Assembly (NCBI GenBank): GCA_900893395.1
Contig: CAAHFI010266964.1
Span: 1-37,418 of the forward strand
Length of the DNA: 37,418 bases
Direction: 5' to 3'
From: Euglena gracilis
Taxonomy: Eukaryota; Euglenozoa; Euglenophyceae; Euglenales; Euglenaceae
Made by a program: the position numbers and the translations under genes. This document shows positions 19,511-29,964 of the stretch, in pieces. Position 1 is the first letter of the stretch; each line of letters starts with the position of its first letter. The notes beneath the pieces were generated by a model, which ran no database searches, was not told where the DNA came from, and saw nothing but the letters and a program-made list of their open reading frames with translations.

Positions 19511-20924
19511 TTCTGAAAAAGCAGCAAAGAAACTCCAAAAAGCAAAAGGGAAAATAGCCAGGGGCCCGGCAACGTGATTGCCGCCGATGGCCGTTTTTCC
19601 CCCTGCGTTTTCTTTCACATTTGGAGTCAATTTTTTATGGATCAAACTCTGGTTGGTGTGTATCCACAGAAAAGATTATGTACCGGTGTGCTCGGGGCTC
19701 GACCATAGCTAGTCCAACTTTTTTTATTTGGATTATCTGCAGTCGAGTGGAATTTCTAGTGGACCCTCTGTGGGGAGGGGGTCCACTAGCAGGGCTGGCT
19801 AGTGGTATTTTTTTTTCCTGGTGACTGACGCAAAGCACCAGAATCAGAGTTTTTTGACCCCCAAACACCATTTTCAGCCACTTTCGGGATTTTTCGGACA
19901 AAATCAGCCAAAACAAATTAAAAAACACCATGGCACGCAGTTCCAGAGTTTGGGGGGGGGGGGCTGAACCCTCCCCCCAGGGAGGGGGTCTAGATGGTGG
20001 CTTTTTCCCAGTGACTTGCTAATAAGGCCAATAGTCTAGCTGGCCAGTAACATGACTGGCAAACCCCCCTGTGGGATATAAGTTGGGGTTTTAAATCAAG
20101 GAGTTGTTGGTCAAAACACGACCCACCCAAGAACGACCCAACGCCCCCAAAATGGCAGTTTTTGGCAAAATCTGTTTAAAGAATAACGGCTTTTCAATGA
20201 TGGGCAGTCACAGGGATAAGCAAAAAAAATCAGTTTTGGGGATTTGCGGCCGAAAAAAAAAAGTCCAGATGTCTTTCAATTTTCTTCCAAGTCATAAGTC
20301 AGGGTTTGCCAGATCTTAACCCGGAGAGTGTATTTGTGGAGGCTTGTGGACCTCAAAGTATATCCCACCCCCACCCCTGGGGAGCTCGGCCGGACCCACC
20401 CTCCCCCCCCCGGGTCCAAGACAAAAAAAACCCTGTGCAGGTCACAGGTAGTTTTTTTCCCACTACCTGGCCCTGCTGGTGGACCACTGGGGGGATTCAC
20501 CAGTAGGATTTCCACTGGCCAGATTTTGAAACTGGCCGTAGTCGAGCGAGCCCCCCCCCCCTCAGGGGCACTGTGAACCTGAAAACAGAAACCTGACGGG
20601 GAGGTTGGAGGTTGGCCCCAGATCCCCCCGGGGCCTTCCAAGTTAAACAGAAACCTGGCCCTGGCTCGTTCTGTTTTGCCCAGGGGGAAAGCGTTGAAGG
20701 GCCAGGCAAGGCTTGTTTGGGCTGGGAAGAACAAGGCCGAGCGTAGATATGTAAAACCCGGCGTTTTTCCGGGGTTCATTTAATCAGTGTGTATTTCCCC
20801 CAAGTTTCTTCACGGAACTGTTTTTTTACTCGGACAGTATGTGCTTGGCTTGTCGGGTCTGTTGGTGTACAGGGGCAACAAAAAGGGTGATGAAAGGTGG
20901 CAGGCTTGACCAATTTTCTCCCTT
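19511..20924. other. Non-genic with dispersed repeat and a 10-bp hairpin
   Basis: CTAGTGGACC (19756-19765) and GGTCCACTAG (19780-19789) form a perfect 10-bp stem. At about 20095-20310 lies a diverged relative of 23215-23400, sharing CAAGGAGTT, a CAGTCACA block and a T-rich CTTTCAATTTTCTTC end. Further C/G-runs at 19950, 20406 and 20551. No gene seen. Confidence 0.5.
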
Positions 20925-21665
20925 TGTTGTTGTTGTTGTTGCACCCCCCCCCGAGAGCAAAAATCCATCACCGTCCAGGTGCCCTTTGGCGGCTGGACTG
21001 GACAGGAAACCAAATTCGTCAATGGACCGGAAGGGGAAAAAATAGCTGGAAACAGGCTTCTGCGTAAGAACCCTGGTTTTTGGGTCCCCCAGGACCCCCC
21101 CCCCAATTTCGACCCGTCGAGAGTGCTGACACCGAGGCCGTCGGTTCCTCGGCGTCGCCCGGCGCTCATGCCACAAAATTTCCACCGGGTTTCTTTTAAA
21201 TTCAGAAGACCCCCTAAGCGGGGTCCAGGCAAGACCCTGGGTTCGATCTGGACCAACCCCCACCTGCCCTCCGGGAGGGGGGGGCAATTCTCTTGAGATA
21301 TGCCCTGTTTGGGTCACAAATTGCAGAAGGGCAAGAAATGTCTACTATTTTGATTTATTTTGGTCGAAGATGAGGGCGTTTTTTCTCATTGGTTAGCGGG
21401 TCCTGGGGGGGTTCTGGGGGGTCCCGCAACTTTTTGGCAAAAATTTTGCAGCACAAGATGAGGTTATTTTGAAGACTGGGGGGTCCGGGGGGCGGTAGCC
21501 CCCCCCCCCCGGCAGCGGGCGCCGAAGGCGCCCGGAACTCCACGGTCAGTGGGTTATGTGGTACCGCCCCCCCCCCCGGTAGGTCCTGGGGGTCCTGGGG
21601 GGGGGAACTGGCCATGACTCTTGGTTAGGCAATAAAAGGTGGTTTTGAGTGACTGATTCATCAAC
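20925..21665. other. Non-genic, GTT repeat and poly-G/C
   Basis: Short (GTT)n at 20925-20941. A GGGCGCCGAAGGCGCCC hairpin lies at 21517-21533 between C-runs. Frames on both strands are open around 20980-21300 but not convincing. Confidence 0.45.
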
Positions 21666-21760
21666 CGAGGTCACAAAGAAGGAATCAATGCTTGTCTTCT
21701 TGAGTTCCAGGCTCAGTTGCCTTCGACACTCATCCCAGAAAGCACCCGAAATCCAGGCAC
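21666..21760 (-). CDS. Minus-strand orphan exon, 3' end uncertain
   Basis: On the minus strand, ATTTAATCATAATTTCAG is a very good acceptor. After two leftover bases it reads AWISGAFWDECRRQLSLELK and KTSIDSFFVTS. The frame stays open into VDESVTQNHLLLPNQ before entering poly-C DNA, so the listed end (TCG|GTTGAT) is tentative. Other frames stop within 20 codons. Composition and codon use look like real protein. The family is not recognised. Confidence 0.5.
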
Positions 21761-22619
21761 CTGAAATTATGATTAAATGTTAATATAACCTTCTCGTGTG
21801 CATTTTCCCCAAACGGCCAATCATGCCATTTTTGGCGCTTGTTAGGGCAAAAAGAGTGAAAAATGCAAAAAAAGTTTTCAGCTAGAACCGCCAGAAGGAA
21901 AAACGCTTGAGTGCTGGTTACCCCCCCCCCCGGGTCGGTCAGGACCCCCTTGTCCAGCCAATCAGCAACTTTTTTCCAACCAGCAGCTTTTTTCCCAGCC
22001 CCGGCCCTCCCCCCCCCGCCAACGAGTTTTATTTGTTTCCAGCTGCCCAAAGGGTGGCTGGACAGTAACAGATTTTTCGCTTTGGGGGGGGGGCAAAAAT
22101 GGGCCAAACCCGGGCAAAAAATGTGTCGGAAGAGGCAATGATATTTTGCATAATTGGCAGTTTTTTGGACATTTTTTGCAGTTTCGAGTTTTTGGTGCCC
22201 TGGTTCAACCCGGGTCCGGCCCAGTTCCAGCCCGGGACCCGGGGGGGGGGGTCAGCCAGCAACCTTTTTCCAGGCCAGCCCAAGTTTTCCAGCCTCTGCG
22301 ATGGACCCCCTTGATCCAAATGATGACCTAAAATGGCAACGGAGTGTGAGATTGCCAAAAATGTTTTTTAAAAAGATAGGAAGTGTTTGTTGTTGCTTCA
22401 TTTCAGATTTTGCACTCCTCCTTTGACCATGAGTGCTTGCGGATCGGAGTTCTGTTTTCAACCTTTTGGAGGAAATCGATGTGCATGCAGTTCAACGCTG
22501 ATTGGTGGAAATTCAAAACCAGATTTTTGATTGGGAAAAAATGGCCCCCAAAATATGTTTCCATTGTTTCCATTTCTGTCAGCCCCTAAAAGGACTAAAA
22601 TGGCCAACACCGCGTTAAA
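21761..22619. other. Intron-like and repeat sequence
   Basis: Repeated phrase AACTTTTTTCCA / AACCTTTTTCCAGGCCAGCC (21967, 22260) and CCCGGGTC/GACCCGGG inverted pair near 22209-22242. No gene seen. Confidence 0.4.
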
Positions 22620-22860
22620 TGACCTAAACCCCCCTCCAAATAGCCTGGCGGGGCCCTTGCTCCTGGCGGGGCCGAATAACCTGGCGGGGGGCAAAAAAAG
22701 ATGGTTCCGGTAACTTGGCACCCCCCTTTTTAGGCAAATTCCTTCACAGCGCTGAAAAAAAAAGAGAGCCCAAATAGCCTGGCAATGGGGGAGGGGCAGG
22801 GCCAAAAGTTGGTTCCAATAACCTGGCACCCCGCCAGGGCATTGGGGGGGGGGGTCACAA
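22620..22860. repeat. AATAACCTGGC spaced repeat
   Basis: Copies of AATAGCCTGGC or AATAACCTGGC at about 22640, 22676, 22773 and 22818, plus a variant GTAACTTGGCACCCC at 22710. Each is followed by a G- or C-rich spacer. Confidence 0.65.
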
Positions 22861-22952
22861 TGACCTCAAATGGCCCGAAATGATCCGCCCATACGGGGCC
22901 AAAAAGTCATCTTCGGATTTTTAGGTTTTTTACGGCATTTGGGCCACTTTAG

Positions 22953-23090
22953 GAAGTGCCGATGCCCGTGGCCCATCCCGTGCGGCGGCAGCTGGTGGCG
23001 CAGTACGCCCGGCACCCGGACTTCGACGTGGCCGACATCTTCGTGGGCAACCACAAGCGGCCTGGCCAGTGCTGCGGGGTTCGCCTCCGC
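22953..23090 (+). CDS. Possible GT90 (POGLUT-like) glycosyltransferase exon A
   Basis: After GGGCCACTTTAG the plus frame reads EVPMPVA and HPVRRQLVAQYARHPDFDV, then ADIFVGNHKRPGQCC. It is very GC-rich with GC-rich third positions, unlike its flanks. GT90 protein O-glucosyltransferases have an R-x-x-LV-x-x-S/A-x-x-x-P-x-x-x-DA-x-x-T stretch just before their EDHC-Y-K/R-Y segment. This peptide has the same general order, and the exon candidate at 24907 shows the second segment, on the same strand and in the right order. The exon end is uncertain (about 23090). The similarity is from memory and is moderate. Confidence 0.4.
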
Positions 23091-23214
23091 GGGGTGGGGG
23101 TGGCGCACAACACCGCAGAGCACACCGCGCAGAAGCAAACTCACTTCGGGCCATAACACCGAAATCCGAATTGGAAGTTCCAGCTGTTTGTTTGGGCTGT
23201 TTAGGGGGTCAAGG

Positions 23215-23400
23215 CTTGAAGTCAAGGAGTTTTTGGCCCAAAATCCAACTCCCCCAAAATGACCCTGAAACCAAATGGGCAATTTTTAGCAAAGTACAGC
23301 ATTTTTGATGTTGGTCAGTCACATGGAAATGGCCAAAATAGTTTGGGGGGGGTTTCAACCAAAAAAAATCGTCCCCAGCGGCTTTCATTTTTCTTCGCTG
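23215..23400. repeat. Diverged dispersed repeat (relative of 20095-20310)
   Basis: Shares with 20095-20310 the series CAAGGAGTT, CCCCCAAAATG, GGTCAGTCACA (GGGCAGTCACA there), AAAAAAAATC and CTTTCATTTTTCTTC. Clearly related but heavily diverged. Confidence 0.5.
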
Positions 23401-23401
23401 G

Positions 23402-23552
23402 GGGTTTATAAATCAAGCTTTGGTTGGTCATCATGGGGGGGGGTTATGAGTGGGGGGGTATGACAGTGGGGGATTATAACTGAAGAGGCAGTTCCCCCAT
23501 TTATAAACCTCCCCCCTTCGGCTGACCAACCAAACCAGATCTCATAAACCCG
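23402..23552. mobile_element. Foldback (MITE-like) element of about 150 bp
   Basis: GGGTTTATAAATCAAGC then TTTGGTTGGTCATC at the left is matched in inverted order at the right by GCTGACCAACCAAACC then AGATCTCATAAACCC. The inner 15 bp match at 13 positions. Coding is absent. No target duplication was identified. Confidence 0.45.
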
Positions 23553-23554
23553 GG

Positions 23555-24906
23555 GGGTTTGTGGGTTGGGGGGTTCCGTCCATCCTTTTGAACGGAACGG
23601 GGGACAATAGCTGTGTGATTGAGAACCACCCCAAGGGCCAAGCGTTGAGGTAATGCCGAAGGGTGGAGGAACCATGAGCGGCAGTGGAAGCAGCACCAGT
23701 GGTATGGGATGGGTCCAATTCGGCTTAAGCGACACCCTGGTCAGGATTCCAAATTTTCCGGGGACCAAAGAAAAAAGCCTGTTTTGCAATTGAAGATGTT
23801 GAGCGGGCAGCCCATTCCAACACACCATTGCCAGCTGACTTTTGGCCATTGTTTGCACCTCCCGGGAAAAGAATTTGTTCGGCGGCTGCTGCAAAATAAG
23901 TAAAGCGCGTCAATGGAGGGAGGGGTTGGAAACGGCTGTTGGCTGGCTGAACGCCCCCCGGATGTTTCCATGATAAGCCCGACAGAATGACTTTTAAGCC
24001 GGAGGGTACCTGCTGACACGGGGGCCGACAGCCAGCATCTTTTTTGAACCTCGGGCGAAGGGCGGCTGGACGGTTATGGAACTTTGGCTTTCGGCGGTGC
24101 AAAACTGGGCCGAAAATGGTGTTGATTTTTTTGGCGCCCGGTTCGACTCCACGTTGTGCCCAGTTCCAGCTGGGGGACCGGGGGGGAGGCTAGTCAGCCA
24201 GCATCCTTCTTCCAGCCAGCCCAAATTTTTTCCAGCCAGGGATTTTTTTAAGTTGGACCCCGGGGGGGGGGTAGGGTGGGTGGGTCCGGCCGAGCCCCCC
24301 CGGGGGGGGGGTCCCCCGGAGGGGGGTGGGATATACTTTCGGCGCCTATGGCGCCGAAAAAATTCTATTCTTAGCACTTTTCGCGATTTTTCGGCCATTT
24401 TTTTCGGCCAAATAACCCCCCCAGGGCTAGTGGTGAAAAAAATTTTCGCTGGAGAAAATTTGGACCCCCAAAACCTACCAAAATTGCAGAATTTTGCGCC
24501 ATTTTTAAGTCATCAAACAAGACACATTCAAACGTCATTTCTACCTGATGTGCAGCGCCAGAGGAATTTTTTTCCAGTCTGGGGGGGGGGCGGGTATGAT
24601 GAAGAATTTACTCCAAAGAAGATAAAAATCTCCTCCGGCTGAAAAGTGTGCATATCAGGGGAGCTCTCGAGGGAACTTGCGTATGCAACTTGTGTTTGTA
24701 TGTGTGTGTGTGTGTGTTTCGGGGGGTTTTGCTTGTTTTGTTTGTTTTTTTTGCATCGCGTTTCTTTGAAGGTCCATGTTGTGCCCCCCCCCCCCCGGTT
24801 GTGTGTCAGGGTTTCGCCGTCAACCTCACGAAGGAGTGAGTGTGCCGTGTGCGTGGGAAATCGGCGCGGGTCCCACCCCCCCCTTCTTCACACGGGTCCG
24901 GGACAG
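23555..24906. other. Intron-like and repeat sequence between GT90-like exons
   Basis: Holds a GGCGCC hairpin module (24337-24420), with stem TTTCGGCGCC/GGCGCCGAAA, then TTTTCGCGATTTTTCGGCC as in the 18.95 kb copy. A short GT run lies at 24698-24718. Near 24806 a GTGTGTCAG acceptor is followed by GFAVNLTKE and GTGAGTG, a possible 26-base mini-exon that I cannot confirm. Confidence 0.45.
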
Positions 24907-25100
24907 CCCCGGCCGGCGGCCATCCGATGTACGCCAGCATATGGAGGACCACGCCCGCTACCGCTTCCTGCTGGACGCCCCGGCGAGAGGGGCCGGGCCC
25001 GTGGCTGGTCGGGCCGGCCTTTCCCGGTGTCTCGCCGCCTCTCCGCGGCTGCTCCCGGTGCGTCTTTCCGGAAGAGGACTGGATGCCATGTGGCGGCCCT
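24907..25100 (+). CDS. Possible GT90 (POGLUT-like) glycosyltransferase exon B
   Basis: After GGGTCCGGGACAG the frame reads RPSDVRQHMEDHARYRFLLD. POGLUT1/Rumi proteins have, before the glycine-rich donor loop, a segment of the form P-x-x-DV-x-L-x-DHC-x-Y-x-Y-L-F-N-F. The positions of P, D-V, DH, Y and L agree, but the Cys is Ala here. Downstream, other frames show WSGR and an LRGCSRCVF-like stretch that would fit the next part of the fold, so the region appears to carry frame changes (decay or homopolymer errors). GC is high. It lies 1.8 kb after exon A on the same strand, in the order of the family. Confidence 0.42.
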
Positions 25101-25288
25101 GGGGACATTTGGAGGCGGTTGAGATTGGCGGGGCGAGACCTTCGGCAATGGAGCTTTGCGCTCGGGCTGTACTCCTGTGCACCGTTTGCGCATTCCTCGA
25201 GTTGCGCAAATATCCAGAAATTTTTTTGAGAAAGTGAAAGTGCATCCCCCGTGGAACCTCCCCAAGAAACGCTGACCAGTCCTCATAC

Positions 25289-27045
25289 GAGCCGACGTAT
25301 TTTGTCGCTTCGTGTCAAAACTACGAGGAAATGGGTTGCCAGCCAAAAAAAATATCACATTGGTTTTTACTGCTGAATTTTATGAATTTTATGACTTTTT
25401 TTTGACTGCATCATTTTTATGATTTTTTGTTTTTGTTGTTGTTTTTTCCGGTCGCCCAGAAATTGTTCTAAAGAAACGTTTTTTTTTTTGAGGGTCTTTG
25501 TCATGACTCATTCTGTTTCACTTGTGGTTTCTCCTCGGGGGCTGAGGGGCCCCGCCAACACCGTCGCCCCGCTGCCCGCCCTGAAGGGCCACCTGCGGCC
25601 CTCCCTCAGGCTGTACCTCTCCCCCCCCCGGAGCCCCTCACGTTCACCGTCTGTGGCAGCACAACCGCAACCCAACGAGTCAATGGCCAAATTCCCCCCC
25701 AAAACTCCCCAAGGACCCCTCCCCCCCCCCCAGGACCCCCAAGGCAGGGTCCTGGGGAGAACTGGCCATGTGTGACTGCAACACAGCGACGTCGTTGGAA
25801 ACGGCCCAGGTGGGTCCCAGACCAAGCTGCTTTTTGACTCAGAGTCACCCTGGGCCATGGAGTGGTGGTGGGTCCAGGGCTGACCCTCCCCGGGAGGTTG
25901 GGTGGTCCCGCGCCCCGGGGTCTGGGTATGGGTCGAGCCGACGTATTTTGTCGCTTCGTGTCAAAAACTACGAGGAAATGGGTTGCCAGCCAAAAAAAGT
26001 ATCACATTGGTTTTTTACTGCTGATTTTTATGAATTTATGACTTTTTTTTTGACTTGCATCATTTTATGATTTTTTGTTTTTGTTGTTGTTTTTCCGGTC
26101 GCCCAGAAATTGTTCTAAAGAAACGTTTTTTTTTTGAGGGTCTTTGTCATGACTCATTCTGTTTCACTTGTGGTTTCTCCTCGGGGGGCTGAGGGGTCCC
26201 GCCAACACCGTCGCCCCGCTGCCCGCCCTGAAGGGCCACCTGCGGCCCTCCCTCAGGCTGTACCTCTCCCCCCCCCCGGAGCCCCTCACGTTCACCGTTC
26301 TGTGGCAGCACAACCGCAACCCAACGAGTCAATGGCCAAATTCCCCCCCAAAACTCCCCAAGGACCCCTCCCCCCTCCAGGACCCCCAAGACAGGGTCCT
26401 GGGGAGAACTGGCCATGTGTGACTGCAACACAGCGACGTCGTTGGAAACGGCCCAGGTGGGTGCCAGACCAAGCTGCTTTTTGACTCAGAGTCACCCTGG
26501 GCCATGGGAGTGGTGGGTGGGTCCAGGGCTGACCCTCCCCCGGGAGGTTGGTGGTCCCGCGCCCCGGGGTCTGGGTATGGGTCGAGCCGACGTATTTTGT
26601 CGCTTCGTGTCAAAAACTACGAGGAAATGGGTTGCCAGCCAAAAAAGTATCACATTGGTTTTTTACTGCTGATTTTTATATTTTTTTTATGAATTTCTTT
26701 GACTTGCATCATTTTTTCGATTTTTTGTTTTTGTTGTTGATTTTCCGGTCGCCCAGAAAGTGTTCTTCAGAATTGAGGGTCTTTGTCATGACTCATTCTG
26801 TTTCACTTGTGGTTTCTCCTCGGGGGGCTGAGGGGCCCCGCAAACACCGTCGCCCCGCTGCCCGCCCTGAAGGGCCACCTGCGGCCCTCTCTCAGGCTGT
26901 TCCTCTCCCCCCCCCGGAGCCCCTCACGTTCACCGTTCTGTGGCAGCACAACCATCTGCTGCAACACGGCGACCCGCAGAACCCCGGCCATGGCCTTTTG
27001 GGTTGGTGGCGAGGAGCGGTGTTAAGTACGTGGGCCCAGGGCATG
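25289..27045. repeat. Tandem array X of a ~645-bp unit (3 units)
   Basis: Units begin at GAGCCGACGTATTTTGTCGC: 25289, 25935 and 26584. Each unit has an AT-rich first third (TTTTTGTTGTTG, ending TTTTTCCGGTCGCCCAG) and then a GC-rich, possibly coding block starting near CTGAGGGGCCCCGC. The unit continues with CAATGGCCAAATTCCCCCC and ends with CCGCGCCCCGGGGTCTGGG. The third unit diverges after CTGTGGCAGCAC and leads into the tail. Units differ mainly by small indels, so duplication is recent. Confidence 0.93.
26830..27045 (+). CDS. Candidate exon in last unit of array X
   Basis: The GC-rich block of the unit reads NTVAPLPALKGHLRPSLRL, FLSPPPEPLTFTVLWQHN and then, only in this terminal variant, HLLQHGDPQNPGHGLLGWWR up to a good donor CATG|GTGAGTG. 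Reading it in one frame depends on the length of a C-run: 9 Cs here, 10 in unit 2. The frame shown after the run is therefore off by one relative to the part before it. Related blocks occur in all seven units, so at most one or two are functional. The product is unknown. Luminal domains of glycosyltransferases are possible given the neighbours, but nothing diagnostic is seen. Confidence 0.33.
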
Positions 27046-29666
27046 GTGAGTGTCCAGAGGGTCAAAGGAAAGTGACTGAATGCATTTGGGACAGCTGAAT
27101 GGAGGTTTTAAAAAAAATCCCCCGCATACTCAGGATGTGATTTCACAGGTTAATTTCATCTCGTTTTCGAAGTTTTTTTTGTGAAGAAAAAATATTTTTT
27201 TGACATAATCGTCATTCTTTGCACCCTTCCTGACAATCTAATTTCTCACACAATTTCCATTTTATTATTTTTTTTATTTTTTTGCAAGGGTGGATTTATC
27301 TTCTCCCATTCGCCTCCCTCCCCCCGGAACGTGGTTGCTGTTTTTTTTTTTTGAGGACGGACACACACTGGGGGGGGACTCCATGGGGGTGCTTTGGCCA
27401 AGCAGTGCCAAAATGTCCAACTTTAGGTGCAAAGTCTGTCATTCCACCGTTTAGGTGGCAGGTGCCCCCCAGACTGAATTTTGAATTTTTGGTGAAATGC
27501 CCCAAACGGCCCGGAATTTGTTTGGGGGGGGTCCCAGCCCCCCCTCTTCAGGGGCTCGCACCGGGCTGGGTGGGGGAACACCCCCTCTCTTCTTCATTAT
27601 ATATATATATATATATCAAAAACTTTTGTTGTATTAAATAGCCCAAGTCCACTAAGAAGGAAGGTCCAAACCACCCCCCAAATGTCAGCAACCTCTCCAA
27701 ATCTAAGCAGAACCAAATTTCAAGCAACCCCTGAAATTAGGTGAAAAGAAGAGAAAATGCAGGAAAACAGCAGAGTGCCCGACCATGATATACGGGAAAC
27801 ACGGTGGTTTCGCTGGTGTAATTCCCTCCGTTGTCTTTTTGTTGTTGCGGTTCTCAAAGGTTGAAGTCATTTTGGCATTGCGAAAATGTCCGACGAATTT
27901 TGTTGGTGCTTTATCAATGTTGAACCTGTACCGCCCCCCAACACCCGCCCCCCCCCCTCCCGCCTGGGGGGCCCTACCTGCCCACAGCCCCCCCCAGCGT
28001 TCAAAAGAGCATTTTGGGAGCCGCTTTAGGTTCCCGAAACGTTGTCGGCATGGTGTGCCGGGACTGCTCCCCAGGTGCCACTTGGTCGAACGTACGCTCA
28101 CACACGTGCAAAAAAAGCCAGGGCCCTAGAGACCCCAGGCTGTTTTTTTCTTCAAGGGAGGGCACACCCCCTGGAACCCCGCCCACACCCCCTGCACGAC
28201 GTTTTTAAGGAAATTTTTTTACAGGAATTTTGGGCTCTTTTTAAGGGAATCGTTGTTACTCTTTTTTTGGGAAACTTTGGTTAAAATCGTCTGCGAGACA
28301 TTTTTTTTTACCATTGTTGGACCGGCACCGGCAACGGGTTTCTGAAGCAGGAGGTTGCTGGGGGGGGGGTTGGTCTGAGGCGGACTCTGCCGTGAGGCCC
28401 AGCCCGGAGGCCTGGGGATGGCTTCGGTGCAACGTGGAAACGTTTGGTTTGGAGAATGCCTTTGGATGGCCAGATTTTCGGGGGGCCCCTGGGGTGCCAC
28501 GCCGGGGCTGGCTGGCCGGTCCCCCCCCCCGCAGGCGGGAAGGTTTGACACAACCTGGACAAAAATAATGATGATGGGGAAACAAAAATAAGGAAAATAC
28601 ATGATGGGGAATCGTCGAGCAGTTGCAAGGCTAAGCCTTCTCAACAACGCCAGAAGTAGGGTGCCATTGAACGGGCCTTGTGTGTGTGCATGTGTGCGTG
28701 TGTTTGTGTGGGGGGGCTTTATGTTCACAAACACATGTATCCCATCTGTCAAGTAGAATGTGTTAGTGCATTTGTGTGTGTTCGTGCAAAACAGTCATTT
28801 TTTTTGCCCACAGGCCATCACGGCTGTCCCCCCGAAGGACCAGGGCGGTGGCAAAGGCCTGAGGCGTAGGTTGGGGTTTCCTCTAGCAACTGTTCATCGT
28901 GTCCATGCATTTTGTGTACACTCCGTTTCTTTTTAATCTTGATGATAAATATGTTCTGTAAATATCCCACAGCAATGTCGTCACAAGTTGCTTGTACCTC
29001 ACTCGATTTATATTCTCTTTTTTTAATTTGCATTTTTTGAAACTTGATGAAAATTTCATTAGCAAACGACAAAGTCAGTCAAGTTGGAGTTTTTTCGGCT
29101 TTTGAAAGAAGACTCTCTTTGCTTTTTCCTTGTCTCGCCTTTCCAAAATACCCCCCCCCAAAAGTGGGCACCCCCCACCGGTCTTTAAAGAACTCCTGCG
29201 CATGGGGCGAGTTGCCAGCGCTGATTATGGGCATCCCCCCCCAAGCCCTCTTAAGGAAATTACCTTACGGGAAAAATGAACGGGTGCGAACCCAACAAGG
29301 TTGCTTGTCGGGGCGAAGCGGGGCCACTTTGCTCCAGGGTGCTTTTTTTTTCAATCGCCAACTTTCTTTCCTTTCTGTTCCCGGCGACCTGCCTGACGGA
29401 TTTCAAAATTTTCACTTTCATCGCAGCAGGAAAGGAAGCTGCCATCGCCAGAAATCATCTGAATTTTGGGTATAGGGAGGGCAATGGCGAAGCGAAGACG
29501 CCATCCCTAAGAAAAGCAACCGCTCGGCCGAAATGGGGGTTTTGTGAGCCAGCCTTTTTGTTCGAAGATGGCCCACGCCCGCTTGGGCGGTGCCGCGGCC
29601 CCGAGAAGGCTCACCAGGGCCGTTCATGTTTTCCTAGAGGGCCGGGAAGCCGAAATACAGGCTGTT
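27046..29666. repeat. Duplicated tail, copy 1 (matches 34887-37418)
   Basis: Co-linear with 34887 to the window end and nearly identical except for indels. One clear difference is a 140-base segment (27477-27616, with a short (TA)n at 27597-27616) that is replaced by 8 bases in the second copy. Apart from the small exon at 28814, no gene is clear. Several frames are open in both copies but shift relative to each other. Confidence 0.93.
28814..28865 (+). CDS. Small exon candidate, duplicated (copy 1)
   Basis: TTTTTTTGCCCACAG precedes AITAVPPKDQGGGKGLR and a donor GTAGGTTGG. The duplicate at 36568-36618 is 51 bases, exactly 17 codons in phase 0. This copy has one extra C before the donor (52 bases). 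The peptide is basic and Gly-rich. Family unknown. Confidence 0.38.
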
Positions 29667-29964
29667 TTTTTTTTGGAACCGCCGCGAACGAAAACGCCCT
29701 GCCGACCGGACCTCCCAGGCGCCACGCGGCTCACAAGTCCGACACATTCAAAGCCGGGCGAGCAGTGCTGAAAACACCACTCACTAGGGCTTTCCAGAGT
29801 GTCGGCCAACCAAAATGGTGTAAATTTTTGGACTCGGCGCCCTCAAAAACCCCCTGCTGCAACCTGTCGGCGATTAACCGGACCTTGGGGTGTTCTCTCA
29901 TTGGGAAGGAGGAGGACAAAAAAGTGGTGGATCTCCAGCACTCAAAAACTCAAGTTTCTTTGTG
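29667..29964. other. Non-duplicated boundary sequence, possibly a further satellite unit
   Basis: An open frame (to 29965) reads QPKWCKFLDSAPSKTPCC and then NLSAINRTLGCS, which looks protein-like. However, its DNA shows the TTTTTGG...TCGGCG..CTCA pattern of the satellite that follows, so it may be a diverged monomer. Confidence 0.35.

Noticed and set aside
24120-24175. GGTTCGACTCC at about 24139 looks like a tRNA B box
   Set aside because: The bases on both sides do not form a T-arm stem, no A box is at the right distance, and no acceptor stem is found.
27785-28129. Frames on both strands around 27.8 kb (for example GGFAGVIPSVVFLLLRF)
   Set aside because: The duplicate at 35.5 kb shifts frame in the middle on both strands and no splice sites frame them well.
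28880-29065. Minus frames such as YKQLVTTLLWDIYRTYLSSRL in the duplicated tail
   Set aside because: Two overlapping minus frames look equally protein-like, the second tail copy has indels that break them, and no clear acceptor or donor is present.
29440-29470. Possible exon AGKEAAIARNHLNFG with a GTATAG donor
   Set aside because: The second copy near 37185 has an extra base that breaks the same frame, so there is no sign of constraint.
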